Shown one piece after another: positions 1-12,500 of a stretch of DNA of 64,000 nt (the first letter of the stretch is position 1; each line of letters starts with the position of its first letter). The stretch is taken from positions 2,108,001 to 2,172,000 of the forward strand of contig RQOL01000718.1 in NCBI GenBank assembly GCA_013076295.1, read 5' to 3'. Below the pieces are notes generated by a model. That model was not told the DNA's origin, searched no databases, and was given only the letters and a program-made list of their open reading frames with translations. The translations under genes and the position numbers were made by a program. This DNA is from Sanderia malayensis. Its lineage: Eukaryota > Cnidaria > Scyphozoa > Semaeostomeae > Pelagiidae.

Positions 1-6
1 CTCTGT

Positions 7-124
7 GGCAAACAAGCTTTTTCCTATAAATTTGGGTAGAAGGATCACTTAAATAAATAGAGGGGTAATTTTTAAGAAACTTCAAAGACAGTTTCAAGAT
101 TGGCCCATTGCAGACATCGTGCCC
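7..124. repeat. Left copy of a ~115-bp direct repeat flanking the minisatellite
   Basis: This stretch (key words: GGATCACTTAAATAAAT, then CTTCAAAGACAGTTTCAAG, then CATTGCAGACATC) recurs in the same orientation at about 2463-2575 with few differences. The two copies bracket the 46-bp minisatellite. The second copy is followed directly by two more minisatellite monomers, so repeat and array probably belong to one larger element or duplication. I found no coding potential and no clear terminal inverted repeat. Confidence 0.8.
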
Positions 125-707
125 CTTTATGAATAAAAACCACTGCTTTAACAATAATAAATGTCCATTCTTCTTCAATGTTCTTCTTCACTCTCCATTG
201 AGCTCTCTTGAGCTTGGCTCGAAATACATCCATACAAAGCACATAATATCATGAGTTACTTAACAATATATGTCTGCAATGACCAACTGAGCCCCCTCCA
301 ATGGACTGATAATCATCTAAGTATCATAATGCTTCAAATAAATGCAGGTAGAAATGGGCTGATAGCCGATATAATATAATAAAGTATAACAGATGCTATG
401 AGCAACCCTCTCTGTCTCCCATAGATTATTCTTCCAGGGGCATGCACCTTTGTCTCTGTCAACTTATCAGTACATACATTCCTTCATCAATCAATTTGCA
501 ATAGATGCATGTATTTGAAGCATTATAACACAGATTTTTAAAATAATGAATTAATTATAAATTAAGATACTCAAGTCCTGTCTTCATCCTCTGATCTTCA
601 AGAAATGGTCCAGTCATCATCTTCAGCCGTTATTCTTCATGAACCATAAACAAGAAACTAAAATAAATGCGTAATATCAAAGATATAAGTATTCTAAGAA
701 AATAACT
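125..707. other. AT-rich non-coding stretch
   Basis: No ORF, RNA gene or repeat that I can support. It lies between the left direct repeat and the 46-bp tandem array and may be internal sequence of the same repeated element. Confidence 0.5.
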
Positions 708-2177
708 TGGCTGCAACCAATGCCTACAATGAGCTGCAAACCATGGCATTATATAGCTGCAAGCATAGCCTACAATTAGCTGCAAACTATCGCATTATTT
801 TACAGCAAGCATCGCCCATAATTAGCTGGAAACTATTGCATTATATAGCAGCAAGCATTGCCTATAATTAGCTGCAAACTATTGCATTATATAGCTGCAA
901 GCATAGCCTATAAGTAGCTGCAAACTATTGCATTATATAGCAGCAAGCATGGCGTACAATTAGCTGCAAACTATTGCATTATATAGCTGCAAGCATAGCC
1001 TATAAGTAGCTGCAAACTATTGCATTATAAAGCTGTAAGCATAGCCTACAATTAGCTGCAAACTATCGCATTATACAGCTGCAAGCATAGACTACAATTA
1101 CCTGCAAACTATTGCATTATATAGCTGCAAGCATAGCCTATAATTACCTGCAAACTATTGCATAAAATAGCTGCAAGCATAGCCAAAAATTAGCTGCAAA
1201 CTATTGCATTATATAGCATCAAGCATTGCCTATAATTAGCTGCAAACTATTGCATTATATAGCATCAAGCATTGCCTATAATTAGCTGCAAACTATTGCA
1301 TTATATAGCATCAAGCATAGCCTATAAGTAGCTGCAAACTATTGCATTATATAGCTGCAAGCATAGCCTATAAGTAGCTGCAAACTATTGCATTATATAG
1401 CTGCAAGCATTGCCTATAATTAGCTGCAAACTATTGCATTATATAGCTGCAAGCATAGCCTATAAGTAGCTGCAAACTATTGCATTATATAGCATCAAGC
1501 ATTGCCTATAATTAGCTGCAAACTATCGCATTATATAGCTGCAAGCATAGCCTATAATTAGCTGCAAACTATCGCATTATATAGCTGCAAGCATAGCCTA
1601 TAATTAGCTGCAAACTATCGCATTATATAGCTGCAAGCATAGCCTACAATTAGCTGCAAACTATTGCATTATATAGCTGCAAGCATAGCCTATAAGTAGC
1701 TGCAAACTATTGCATTATATAGCTGCAAGCATAGCCTATAAGTAGCTGCAAACTATTGCATTATATAGCTGCAAGCATTGCCTATAATTAGCTGCAAACT
1801 ATTGCATTATATAGCTGCAAGCATAGCCTATAAGTAGCTGCAAACTATTGCATTATATAGCATCAAGCATTGCCTATAATTAGCTGCAAACTATCGCATT
1901 ATATAGCTGCAAGCATAGCCTATAATTAGCTGCAAACTATCGCATTATATAGCTGCAAGCATAGCCTATAATTAGCTGCAAACTATCGCATTATATAGCT
2001 GCAAGCATAGCCTACAATTAGCTGCAAACTATTGCATTATATAGCTGCAAGCATAGCCTATAATTAGCTGCAAACTATGGCATTATATAGCTGCAAGCAT
2101 AGCCTATAATTAGCTACAAAACTATTGCATTATATAGCTGCAAGCATAACCTATAATTAGCTGCAAACTATTGCATT
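708..2177. repeat. 46-bp minisatellite, about 32 copies, with a 368-bp higher-order period
   Basis: Head-to-tail monomers of 46 bp. Each has two related 23-bp halves, one centred on TATATAGCTGCAAGCAT and one on ATAATTAGCTGCAAACTAT, so TAGCTGCAA appears twice per monomer. Monomer variants (TAAGTAGC, GCATCAAGC, CTATCGC, CCTACAATT) recur in the same order 368 bp apart, from 1407 and again from 1775, which is exactly eight monomers. First monomers (708-800) and last ones are the most diverged, typical of array edges. No reading frame stays open across it. Confidence 0.93.
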
Positions 2178-2462
2178 GTCAAAGAGCAACATAATATAGA
2201 TATGATCATTTTCTCACCTTGTCAATGAAGTTGCAGCTCAGAAACATGACAACAAGGTTGAATCAGAATCAAGCACCATGAATGGCTGAGTGCTTACGAT
2301 ACGAATCTACAAAAAAGTATACAATAAATAACAAAATACAATAAAATTAAAACTAAAAGCATTACTTAATCCTTAAGGGTTGAAACTGTCTTTGTTAATC
2401 AAATTTATAATCTTTAAAGGAGTAGGGGAAACTGGCCAATACAAATTGATCATCAAAGTTAT
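2178..2462. other. Non-coding spacer after the minisatellite
   Basis: AT-rich sequence between the end of the array and the second direct-repeat copy. No feature seen. Confidence 0.5.
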
Positions 2463-2661
2463 GTGGCAAAAAATGTTTCCTCTTATAAATTTGGATAGAA
2501 GGATCACTTAAATAAATGGTAATTTTTAAGAAACTTCAAAGACAGTTTCAAGATTGGCCATTGCAGACATCATGCCTACAGCCTACAATTAGCTGCAAAC
2601 TATTGCATTATATAGATGCAAGCATTACCTGCAATTAGCTGCAAACTATTGCATTATATAA
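2463..2661. repeat. Right direct-repeat copy plus two minisatellite monomers
   Basis: Bases 2463-2575 repeat 7-124 in the same orientation. Bases 2576-2661 then carry about two diverged 46-bp monomers (GCCTACAATTAGCTGC, then GCAATTAGCTGC). The repeat-then-monomer order suggests the direct repeat and tandem repeat travel as one unit. Confidence 0.8.
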
Positions 2662-3542
2662 AACTAGCAGGCTCCACTTATCTTTATCTATGGTGGTGGA
2701 TATCTGAATCTGCAGAGCTGTCCCTCTTTCATCTAAAGGAAGAATTCAAACTGGTCAGAATAGAATGACAAACAAAAATTCAAACTTGCAAAAAAATAAT
2801 GTTGCGATAAGACCACGTTGTCCTGGAAATAAGACCATTTGGTTAGGCCCTGCGTTACCTTGGGGTTGCGGACTGCAAATGTTTCTCGTATTACTTTCGC
2901 ACTTTAGTGACCTTTTAATTTATTTATGTTTTAAATTTGAAATACAGTCAGGATACAGCATGTTACTATGTAGTGCGTCTCCATTTATATGAAAAGAAAA
3001 AACTTGGCAGAAATTACCTCGAAGTCGAAGAATAACCCAAAAAGAAAGGCCTTGACATAAATCCAATTATTGAATCGCATGCATTGCAGCACATGTTAAC
3101 GAAACGAAGCCCAGCCTCGAATGGCAGACTCATTACATTGCGTCCCTGTGCCACAACATATTACGTAATTAATGCTCCACCGCAGTATTCAAGAATCTAG
3201 TACTGCGCAGGTCCAACTTTTTCATTCACCACGAAACTCTTCATGGCATGACACCCTTATAAACAATGGTCTGATGCAGAACTTACTTGAGTAGAACAGT
3301 AAATGCATACAAAGAGAAAAAATCAGCATTTGTGTACCCATGTATTATCATTAATGCAAAAGAAAAGGAATACGTGTGTGATATATATATGTAGGAACTT
3401 TGAGAAAATAAAAAACTTACTATTTATTTAATAATACCATGCATAACAGAAACTATTAACAAAAAATACAGCATACAATGAAATCAATTTGCAAGGAGAT
3501 GTCCAAGCTTGAATATCATGCAATGTTATGCAAACAAATTAA
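2662..3542. other. Intergenic region downstream of E2F, with a MITE fragment
   Basis: No supported gene; the 75-codon ORF at 2765-2992 has no family resemblance. Bases about 3126-3157 (AGACTCATTACATTGCGTCC) match one arm of the palindromic MITE at 12570-12677, so a half copy sits here. Confidence 0.5.
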
Positions 3543-3548
3543 TTTATT
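3543..3548 (-). promoter_or_regulatory. Polyadenylation signal of E2F
   Basis: AATAAA on the minus strand, about 32 bases past the E2F stop codon at 3580. This gives a very short 3' UTR if used. Confidence 0.5.
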
Positions 3549-3579
3549 TACAAAATTTAAATAGAAACAGTGCGAAAAA

Positions 3580-5551
3580 TTACAAGTTAATATCGTCAAA
3601 TAGATCAGTGATGCCCTCATTTTGCTCCAATGAGAATAAGTATTCATCGGAAACAAAGTTGTAATCACTAAGTCCTTCAAAATTTCCGTCATCATTTGTC
3701 AATCTCTCCTGAGATAACAAGTCTTGATCAAGGTTGAAGTCATCTTCATCGAGCAGGGAACTCTCTGGAGAGTTCATTGATGACAATGTTCTATTTCTGT
3801 GATTAACTGATGATATTGGACTCGATGCTTCACATTTGATATTTCTCACATCGATTCCCAAGCCAGATGAATACTGAGAGCCATAATCATTGTCACTGTA
3901 ATCTCTTTCTTCAAAATCACTTTTCGTGGGCGACGCTTGCGACATGCAGGCAGCTGCATTCGATTCTGGTTCGAAATTCTCTTTGTTATCTGGGCACACA
4001 AACACGTCAATAGGGCCATTGTCACTTTTGAGCCAGATCTGCATTCCCTTTGGGTGAGAAAAGAATGCAAATGAAGCACAGAAACAAACTATTAGACAAG
4101 GTAATTATAATGCACATAGGAGGATTTACCAATGAAAGAAAAAAGCTTTACCTCCTCTGGACTTGGAACTTCAAGTCGAGTTTCTGGGGGTGCCTTGACA
4201 GCAATTACAGTTGTCCCATCAAAATCACGGATGCCACGAATATCTTGGTACGTGACGTAGGCAAACCTTTTGATGTTTTCATTGTTGCTGTTCTGGCCCA
4301 TCTGTTCCTTTCTCTCTTCAATCATTCTGTCAAGATAAGCTTCTCTCTGCTTCAAGTCCTCAACATCTGAATGCAATCCGACAAGCTTTGTAGCAAGTGC
4401 TGCTTGCTCTCTGTCGACTGTAACAGGCTTCCTTTCAAGGTGCTTAGCTCCTCTAAAATGCAGAATTTATCAAAATTAATCACTACAAAGGCCAAAAAAG
4501 ACATAAATTTGAGAAAAAAAAACAGACCATGGCATGCAACCCACCTCCATCTGATGTTGTTTTTGCCTTCCTTTTGAATCAAGCCAATGCCTTCAAGAAC
4601 ATTTGTTATATCATAAATTCTTCTCTTTTGGACATCAAGAATTTCTGTTGCTTTATTCAAATCCAGGACCCCATGAGGAGTTGCCCTGAGAATTCTAACA
4701 AACTTCTTTGTCAACATTCCCAGTGATGTTTCATATCTTGGTGCCTCACCTGTGTCAAAATAAAATCAAACTGTTAGCTATTGATCAGTTAAATGTTATG
4801 TGAAACAGGAAATTCAAGCTTCATTTTTTCTATTCATCCCCAACCAGCCATAGTTATGTATTTAACAACACAAAAGGTTCCTTTGTGATAAAATATGCAC
4901 GAAGTACAGCCTTAGCAACGTGAAGTCCAGAATAAAACATAACCTTTGATCCTTGAATTCGAAAATTTTGAAGTTTAAACTAAATTAATAAATTATTTAT
5001 AAAATAAATATAACAACCTTACCGTCTGCAGAAACAGATTTTTGAGAAGCTCGTCTTCTTGGTACTTTTGCAGGTTTTTGTGTGGCAATATTTTGCGAGT
5101 TCGCTGTCGTATATTTCCGCTTTCCAACTCTTCCTTTCTCGCTTGTCCTTGGGGCTTTAAATGGAGGATCATCGATGAGTTGTTTGTCCAATTCCAACTT
5201 TCTTTTTACCTTAAAATTAATAAGAATGAAATGATATAAGACTTCAATCACATTATTGTTTAGCTTTGAAATTCAAAAACCATTTAGCAAGCACTTCGGA
5301 CACGAAATTTTTGCGAGCAAAACAACGAAACTAACCTGATAAGGCCTAGCTTGCACCTGGGTCATCTTTCCTTTCGCGGAGCTTGTGCCTCTTTTCTCGT
5401 ACTTTCCTCCATTTTCAGCAGTTGAAGGTGTTTTTTCTTCACCAGTGTGTAAAACAGAGCGTGCATCACCAAGTGAATTCAAAGGAGCAAATACTCTACG
5501 GCTTTCCGAAGTAGTGTGAACTGAAACTGTCTTTGTCACAAGGGCAGACAT
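3580..5551 (-). CDS. E2F: E2F transcription factor, E2F1/2/3 subfamily
   Basis: Nuclear factor that binds TTTSSCGC promoters with a DP partner and drives S-phase genes; Rb proteins mask its C-terminus. Five exons splice in frame to 458 aa: 5551-5336, 5209-5023, 4749-4545, 4452-4152, 4047-3580, all with GT/AG ends. Residues about 73-83 carry [11 protein letters not shown], matching the cyclin A/CDK2-docking motif of vertebrate E2F1-3. Residues about 139-203 are the winged helix ([13 protein letters not shown], then [16 protein letters not shown]). Exon 4 encodes the dimerisation and marked-box region. The extreme C-terminus, [12 protein letters not shown], is the Rb-pocket binding motif. Length fits E2F1 and E2F3. 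The docking motif and Rb motif together separate it from E2F4/5 and E2F6-8. The start is the first ATG of exon 1. The promoter carries E2F sites, so autoregulation is likely. Confidence 0.92.
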
Positions 5552-5832
5552 CTTTGGAACTAGGATAAAGAAATATCGATCAATTTCAAGCTACGAGTTT
5601 AGCATAAAAACATCAACTATCATGAGAAATAGGAATTTATAATGAATCGTTATTCTGTAAATAGTATACAAAGAAGTTCACATTGCTATTTTATGAAGCT
5701 ACCTTGTTGATGCAAATCGATTCCTCGGTGTTGTTAGGCCAAATATGAAGCAGATATTTTCCTTGCTCGTCGACACAAATTCCTTCACACAACTACAACT
5801 CGACGCCCAAGAGAGGAAGCCTTGCATTCAAG

Positions 5833-6015
5833 TTTCGCGCGAATTTGAAGATTGTCATTGTTCTCTAATCAGTCACGTGGGTACGTAAGCAATAGAGCTT
5901 GGTTGCGATTGGCTGAAATGGCTCCCGCCACTTGCAGAGCAAAACATTCTCAGGTTTCGCTTTGTGAATGAAAAACAACAACAAAGGCGAAAAGCGGGAA
6001 AATATGGCGGGAAAT
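5833..6015 (-). promoter_or_regulatory. E2F promoter with clustered E2F, CCAAT and E-box sites
   Basis: About 280-460 bases upstream of the E2F ATG lie a palindromic TTCGCGCGAA (5834-5843), an E-box CACGTG (5874-5879), an inverted CCAAT box (ATTGG, 5908-5912), TCCCGCCA (5923-5930), GCGGGAAAA (5994-6002) and GGCGGGAAAT (6006-6015). The last two are textbook TTTCCCGC sites read on the minus strand. Such clusters mark E2F-controlled genes, including vertebrate E2F1 itself. Confidence 0.72.
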
Positions 6016-6503
6016 ATCAGTTACATAAGTATCACTCAGTTCACATGACACAGGTATGTCAAATATGAGGTTATTAAAAAAGGACACCGGGTGGGCAATG
6101 ATGAAAAATCTGGGCTATTCGGGGGGGGGCATAAATTTATAATTTATTAGAAAAACAAGAACACTGCAGTGCAGGGGTGAAATAAAATGGGCGCAGACAA
6201 AACGAAGAGGGGTACAAATGTACAGAACCAGAAAGAAACGTCACATTCTAACACAACATTAGATCTTGATTTCATTTATATTTTTATTAAAAAATACTAG
6301 AAAACATCTAGATAAGTTTGCAATGCACTATTTATGAACTGCATAAAAAATTCAATGTCATCTTTTCTTTACATGAGCAGATCCTTTGCGTGCTCCTTCT
6401 CTGCCCCCCCCCCTACGGCATACGGAGTCCAATACAAGCTCATAAACAAAAACTGGTAGTATTTATAAATGGATTCTGCCATTGCAATGATTTTTCATCC
6501 AAT
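6016..6503. other. Spacer between the E2F promoter and the MCM3AP 3' end
   Basis: AT-rich, with runs of G (6121-6129) and C (6406-6413). It presumably holds the MCM3AP 3' UTR. No other gene seen. Confidence 0.5.
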
Positions 6504-9500
6504 TTAAGAATTTACTAACTCGTTGTATCGATAACTATCTAGCTTCGTTGTTGACCTGAAAAAAAATAAAAAGGTGGTCATTGATAAAAAAAACATTTTT
6601 AATGAAATACTTCTCGATGTAAAAACAGAAATATGAAAGAGATGTGCAGTTAGCAAAATACTCGTTGGCATAATCAATCTAATCTATTTACCTCATAAAT
6701 TGAACTTCTTTAAGTAAATCATCTAATCTCGATTCTAGTAATTGCTTTGGTCTTTTGTTCTCTAAGTCATCAATTGCACCGTGATCGAATGTGTTCTCAA
6801 TTGGTCTCTAACAAAAGCGTTGGATAAAAACCAGTTAGTTGATAAATCAGTCACTCAGTCGGTCAACTGTTAATTCTATCTGACCTAATTTAGACAGCCA
6901 ATTAAAGAAAAAACAGAAGCAATAATAAATCATGAAACATACTGTATTCTCGAACTCTGAGCTGCTTTCCAAGACACTAAAATCTCTTGCTCTTTTTCTT
7001 TTCAAACTTTTAAGTTGATGAGCGGGAGAATTCTCCAAGATGTCTTCAGAAATATGTAGATTTGATGAACTGTTCAGTCTGATAAATATAGAAACAAATT
7101 GTGTCAGAACAGTCATCGTGGTAAAGATGGTAAAGTTATTGTGGTAAAGATGGTACAGTCATTGTGGTAAAGATGGTACAATAACTGTAGTAAAGATGGT
7201 ACAGCAATTGTGGTAAAGATGGTACAGTAATTGTGGTAAAGATGGTACAGTAATTGTGGTAAAGATGGTACAGTCATTGTCGTAAAGATGGTACAGTCAT
7301 TGTCGTAAAGATGGTACAGTCATCGTGGTAAAGATGGTACAGTAATTGTGGTAAAGATGGTACAGTCATTGTCGTAAAGATGGTACAGTCATTGTCGTAA
7401 AGATGGTACAGTCATCGTGGTTAGCATCGTGCAGAGCTAAAATCCAGAATAAGCTTGGCCAGTCGATCACAGAGTCTGGGTCCAAGATATCAAGAAATAA
7501 TGCACATACCTCGAATAAGCAAGTTTTTCACAGCTCAAAGATTGATCGAGAAGTTCTTGTTTTTCCTTTAGCTTTTGGTAAATCGAAGAAAAATCATCTG
7601 TGACACTGGGACTTGCAGAGGAGCAGCGAGATGCATCTATAATGAAAAACAGCATACATTATACAATACAATGGTCAATGGTGTAGAAAAATCCAGAGAA
7701 ACTTTTACAAATTTTGCACACACCCTTCACCCCCTTCCTCCCACAAACAATGTTGTCTCTAGAAAGAGGTATATAAAATATCGATAAAATTCCTTTGCAC
7801 GGTGACAACAGCATTGCTTAAGGGGATGGGGTTGAATAAAGCCCGCAAAAAAGCTTATGGGTTGATAACTTTCTTTCGAATTTTTACACGTGTTCCAAAG
7901 ACCACTAGGTACTGTATTGATTTTCTTGACCATTGATAGGTGAAGAATGAGCAATATTATTTGGATTGATTCAAGACTTACCGAGTTTAAAAATGTCCTC
8001 GTTCGTGGCTTTTATCGAATTCTCAATATATTCATCTCTCGAAGACAAATTATGAGCTGAAACTCTGGACAAACAAAAAGAAGTCACCAGTTGAAAATAA
8101 CCATAAGATAGATTGATATCCTTGATATAAAAACAAACTGATGTAAGCATACGTACAATGAATCTTCATCGCTTTGAAGCTGACGTAGATAAGTCTCGTT
8201 TCGAAGAGACCTCGCAGCCTCGATCCAGGCCAAGGCGGGTTTGAACTGACGATAATCATCCTCAAAATAGCTCATTAGAGAATCCCCTCTGACATCAGAA
8301 TGAGACATTGGTGTCTGATATGGAGTCAGAATAAATATGGTGCACTCTTCAACGACAGAGTCCCATGGAAACTCAAGGAACGTCGAATACGAACGATACT
8401 TCCATTTTTCTTTATATCGAATTAAAAGTTGTTCGATTCTGGAATATAAAACATTGTTATGAGTTGAATTACTTCATTTTATTTTTTATGCTTATTATTT
8501 AAACCTTGAAAAAAGTGTTTCAAAATCGTGGGTATCCTACCTGCTTAAAAGTTTTGATGGATGAACGAGGTCTTGATGAAATGCAGAAACTTGCTTGATA
8601 TAGTTCAGACAAATTTCAACTTGATCATCCCAGCAACCATCTATAAACGATACAATAAAGTACACAAATAAATGACAAATAAATAAACAGACGTATGAGC
8701 ATATGAAGTAGGATATCAATAAAAACATACTCGATTTTGCATCTTTGGAGAGAGCAGGAAGCTTTAGCGACTGAATGACATTTCGAAGTTTGGAAAACGT
8801 TTCTTTACTATTCCAGTTCAGCTCGGGATAATCTAAAAAATTACATAGAAATAAAAATAAAAATTGAAGTCAGGCCGATTAAAAACTAGGTTAAGCCTAT
8901 GAACAAGATCTTTGCACAATTTGATGCTAGAGCTGCAATACCAGGACGCATCTTACCTCCAAAGCTTGTCATAGTCATATTTCTTGATGGCCAGGACAAT
9001 TGTTGAAGTCGACTTGAGGTACAAACAGCCATCAGATGATCCAACACACTATTGTAAAGCTCAATGGCAACTTGCGGATTCTGGAATATTGAAGACAAAG
9101 CAACGTCAGCAGGTGTACGTTATGTTCGATCCATTGATTATTTGAATAGAGAAAAGGTTAACGAAAATAAATACGTTGTCACAAACCTGGGTAGAAATAC
9201 CAAACTGGCCTCTTTTCGAGCCATTTTCATAAAGAGGCTCGTAAAAATATAGCTCCAGACCTATAAAAAGTGCTCCGGTGATAATTACATTCAGTGGAGC
9301 AAAAAAAGCAAAGAGCAAAGTAGATAAAAAAGAGTATTAAAAAACAAACAAAAAATGCACCTTCTTCGATAAACTTGATCAGGGTTTTCGTTCTGAGTTC
9401 TGGAAACTTCGGCGTATTCCTCATCATGGTGATCAATGAATTCGTAAGCTAGAAAACACGAGTTCAGCATAACTTGCGGTCAACAGCAGTGCAGAAAAAC

Positions 9501-12500
9501 AAATCTATTAGCAGGAGAAATCTCTTAGCAAACCTCTTAGTATATTCCTAAGTGTATATACTTTACAAAGAATCCTGTACCATGCAAAGGCAGTCAAATG
9601 ACCACAGTTACCTTGTCATTGATTTGAGAGCTATTGTCATCAGCTGCTACTCGAAAAATCTCGAATGAAGAACAGAGGTTTCTGTTTTTCAATTCATGCA
9701 AATTCAGACTGTCGATCAGGATAGCCTCAGTTTGAGATTCAGGCATATTCAAAGCTATTATCAACAATGACAGAGCAGGAATCTTCGGCCTCAAGGAAAA
9801 AATTGAAAACAATCCATCTCGCTGTGAAGTCCACATTGCCTGTAACAAGCATGAATTAACATAAATTAATCAACTCAATCTAAAATGAGATCTTATTAGC
9901 TATTATCTTCATGGAGAGTGAGAAATTACCAAACTCACTTGTGCATCTATGATGAAAATTATTCCAGTTATTCCGTGTAAACATCTGGACTTCTTTATTT
10001 CTTCTGCATCATGAATGAAGGATGCTGACACAGCCTAAAATATTGAAAAACATTAAAAAATGGAAAGGGAAGGAGAAGCAGTGGAGCTTAAATAAGTAGA
10101 ATAAAATTCAAGTTGAATCTCTCAATGTATGAAACAAAACTCTGTCTTGGTTTTGACTTTGCCATTGCCAACGTTATACCTTATGGTTGACACTCGACAA
10201 CTCGTCGATCCCTTACTGACTCAAACAAATTTCTCACAGCCCTGGGTGTTTCACGTATCGATATTCAACTGTATAATAATAAAGGGTATTAGCAATTGAT
10301 GTATGTACTGATGCAGTTATGATTTCAATACATACCTGGATGCAAAGATTTGCAGAGACTCCTTCAGCATATTCAGTGATGGACGTTAACGTCTCCACCT
10401 GCAGTGGAAAATTAGACGGTAGCTAAACCATACGTTTTCAAGTTAACATTATTTGCAAGGGGTTTTGCAGTTAAAAAAATAAAAAATAAAAAACAAAAAC
10501 AAAAACCCAGAGACAAACTGTTCACTTACACATTGTATCCCTGTATCTTCTGATTGAGCAAAGCAATCGTCCAGACCCATGCTGAGTTTATTCCTCAGAA
10601 GTTGTGTATGGAAATATTCAGTACTCTGGAGATCCTTCATCTCGGGAAAATGAACAAGAATGTTCGAGAATATCCTCTCTTTGCAACCTCTTCTTGGTGC
10701 GCAATTCATCATTGCATCGAAAAGAGGCTTTCCGTCCAGCGGTCTCTTTGATTCTTGTCTACAAGAATAACAAGCAACATAATTGGCTAATATCAGAACT
10801 TTCAACCCCCTGACAAGTCCGTGCTCAACAATGAGAATCAATGCAATGCTTTGCAGTTTAAGGGGGGTAAACACCACTTGCACGTCAAGCGAAATGGTAT
10901 AAAGTAGCAAACAAAGCAAAATATATATCGCAAATATTAGCAGAAAGAAGTATAAATATAAGCTTTTAAATTGACTCACTTTTCAGTTGCAATTCGTTGA
11001 TGATATTTTTTAATTGCATCTCTATGACGATCTCTTTTTCTTTTTAAACTAAAAAAAAACCCAAACCGGCTTGAACCTTCCTTCGGCAAAATAAAACTAT
11101 TAGAAATGCTTGTGTCACAAAACACAGAATAATACTTGGCGCAAAACACTGGTAAGCAGTTAAAAGTGGCTACAAGTTATTACGAATTGCATGAAAGAAT
11201 ACCTGCTCACAGACGAGACGGACAATTCGGTGCCATTTTTTAACAGAATGTACTCTGGCAGATTAGCATCATGTTTCTTGTGTCCAGTCAACCTGTTAAT
11301 AATTTTATGAGAAGACTGCGAAGGAGGACAAGCTGGAAAACCACGCAGAGTCTCTCGTATATGCTTTCGAGCCCTGAAGGCAAGAACCCACCTGAAATAA
11401 AAGAGGTGAAGTCATCATTAGAGATAAGCACACCCCCGCATGTCCTTCATTCAACGGCATTACTCAATGCACACAAATTGCAAACAAGGAGGGTTAGTGT
11501 TAGAAAACAGACACTTCACAACAACAATTACCTTTTATACAAACGCGACATTCTTGCAATGGTCACTTGACGCCTCAGAAGCTCCAAATTCTCCTTTCTC
11601 TGCTTAGCTTCATCTGCAATTGCTTCGTTACAAATCGACAACACCTCTTTTGACATCTGTTTCTCTAACATCTCTCGCCCAAGAAGAGCTGAAGCTTCCG
11701 AAACGGCTGACAAAAACTGTGTGTTCTTTTCTTCCCTGAAAAACAAAATAATATCAAACTAAAAGACACTTGTGCAAGAGATGTTTCAACGTCCCTTGCT
11801 TTGCCATTCGAGGCTTCCACGAATCCATTTTGGTATCAAGAATGGTAATGAATCGCCGCCTCACCTCAGTGTTTCAATAGCAATCTGCTTTGCCAATACA
11901 GAAGTCTCATTATCAATGATACATCTCGCTGCTTCTGTTGCCAGCTTAAAGACCAACATTCGCTCTTCTTCACTTTTCCTGCAGAAAGAAAACAAGCAAT
12001 TAATACAGGATTTTAGCGTCGCACACCTTGCACAATCGAAACGATCCTCGAGTAGAGAAAGCAAGTTGGAAAAAATCCTAGATTATTAATTTATTATAAT
12101 AATTAATTTACAACGCACCTCTTATTCTCTTCCTGGCAAACTTCAGTGATCAATTGCTTGAGCAATGGCCGAGTCACTTGCGTTAATAAATCTTCCCATG
12201 TTTCACGAATCTACAGAAAAGCACATTCAAATCACAAAAATATGATAAAATGATCAGCTCTTTTATAACAAATGAAAATAATTCTGAATTCATACCATGT
12301 TCAAAGATTCCGCTTCTACTTGGGCTATTGCTCGTACGTCTGCAGATATTGTCTCGTGGAGTATATCTTTCATGATATCTTCGCCAGCCTTCAAAGCCTG
12401 GTTGGACTGACGAAAACATTGGGGGTAAATACCCAATAAACACAACAGCAAATGCCAGTAGAAGTAAAAAGTTGATGGCAGTAGAACTGGAGTTACATAA

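Noticed and set aside
708..2177. CRISPR-like regularly spaced repeats
   Set aside because: Whole 46-bp monomers repeat head to tail with no unique spacers, and the context is an animal genome.
2765..2992. 75-codon plus-strand ORF with a hydrophobic stretch
   Set aside because: No recognisable motif, in an AT-rich intergenic region beside the satellite; the length is expected by chance.
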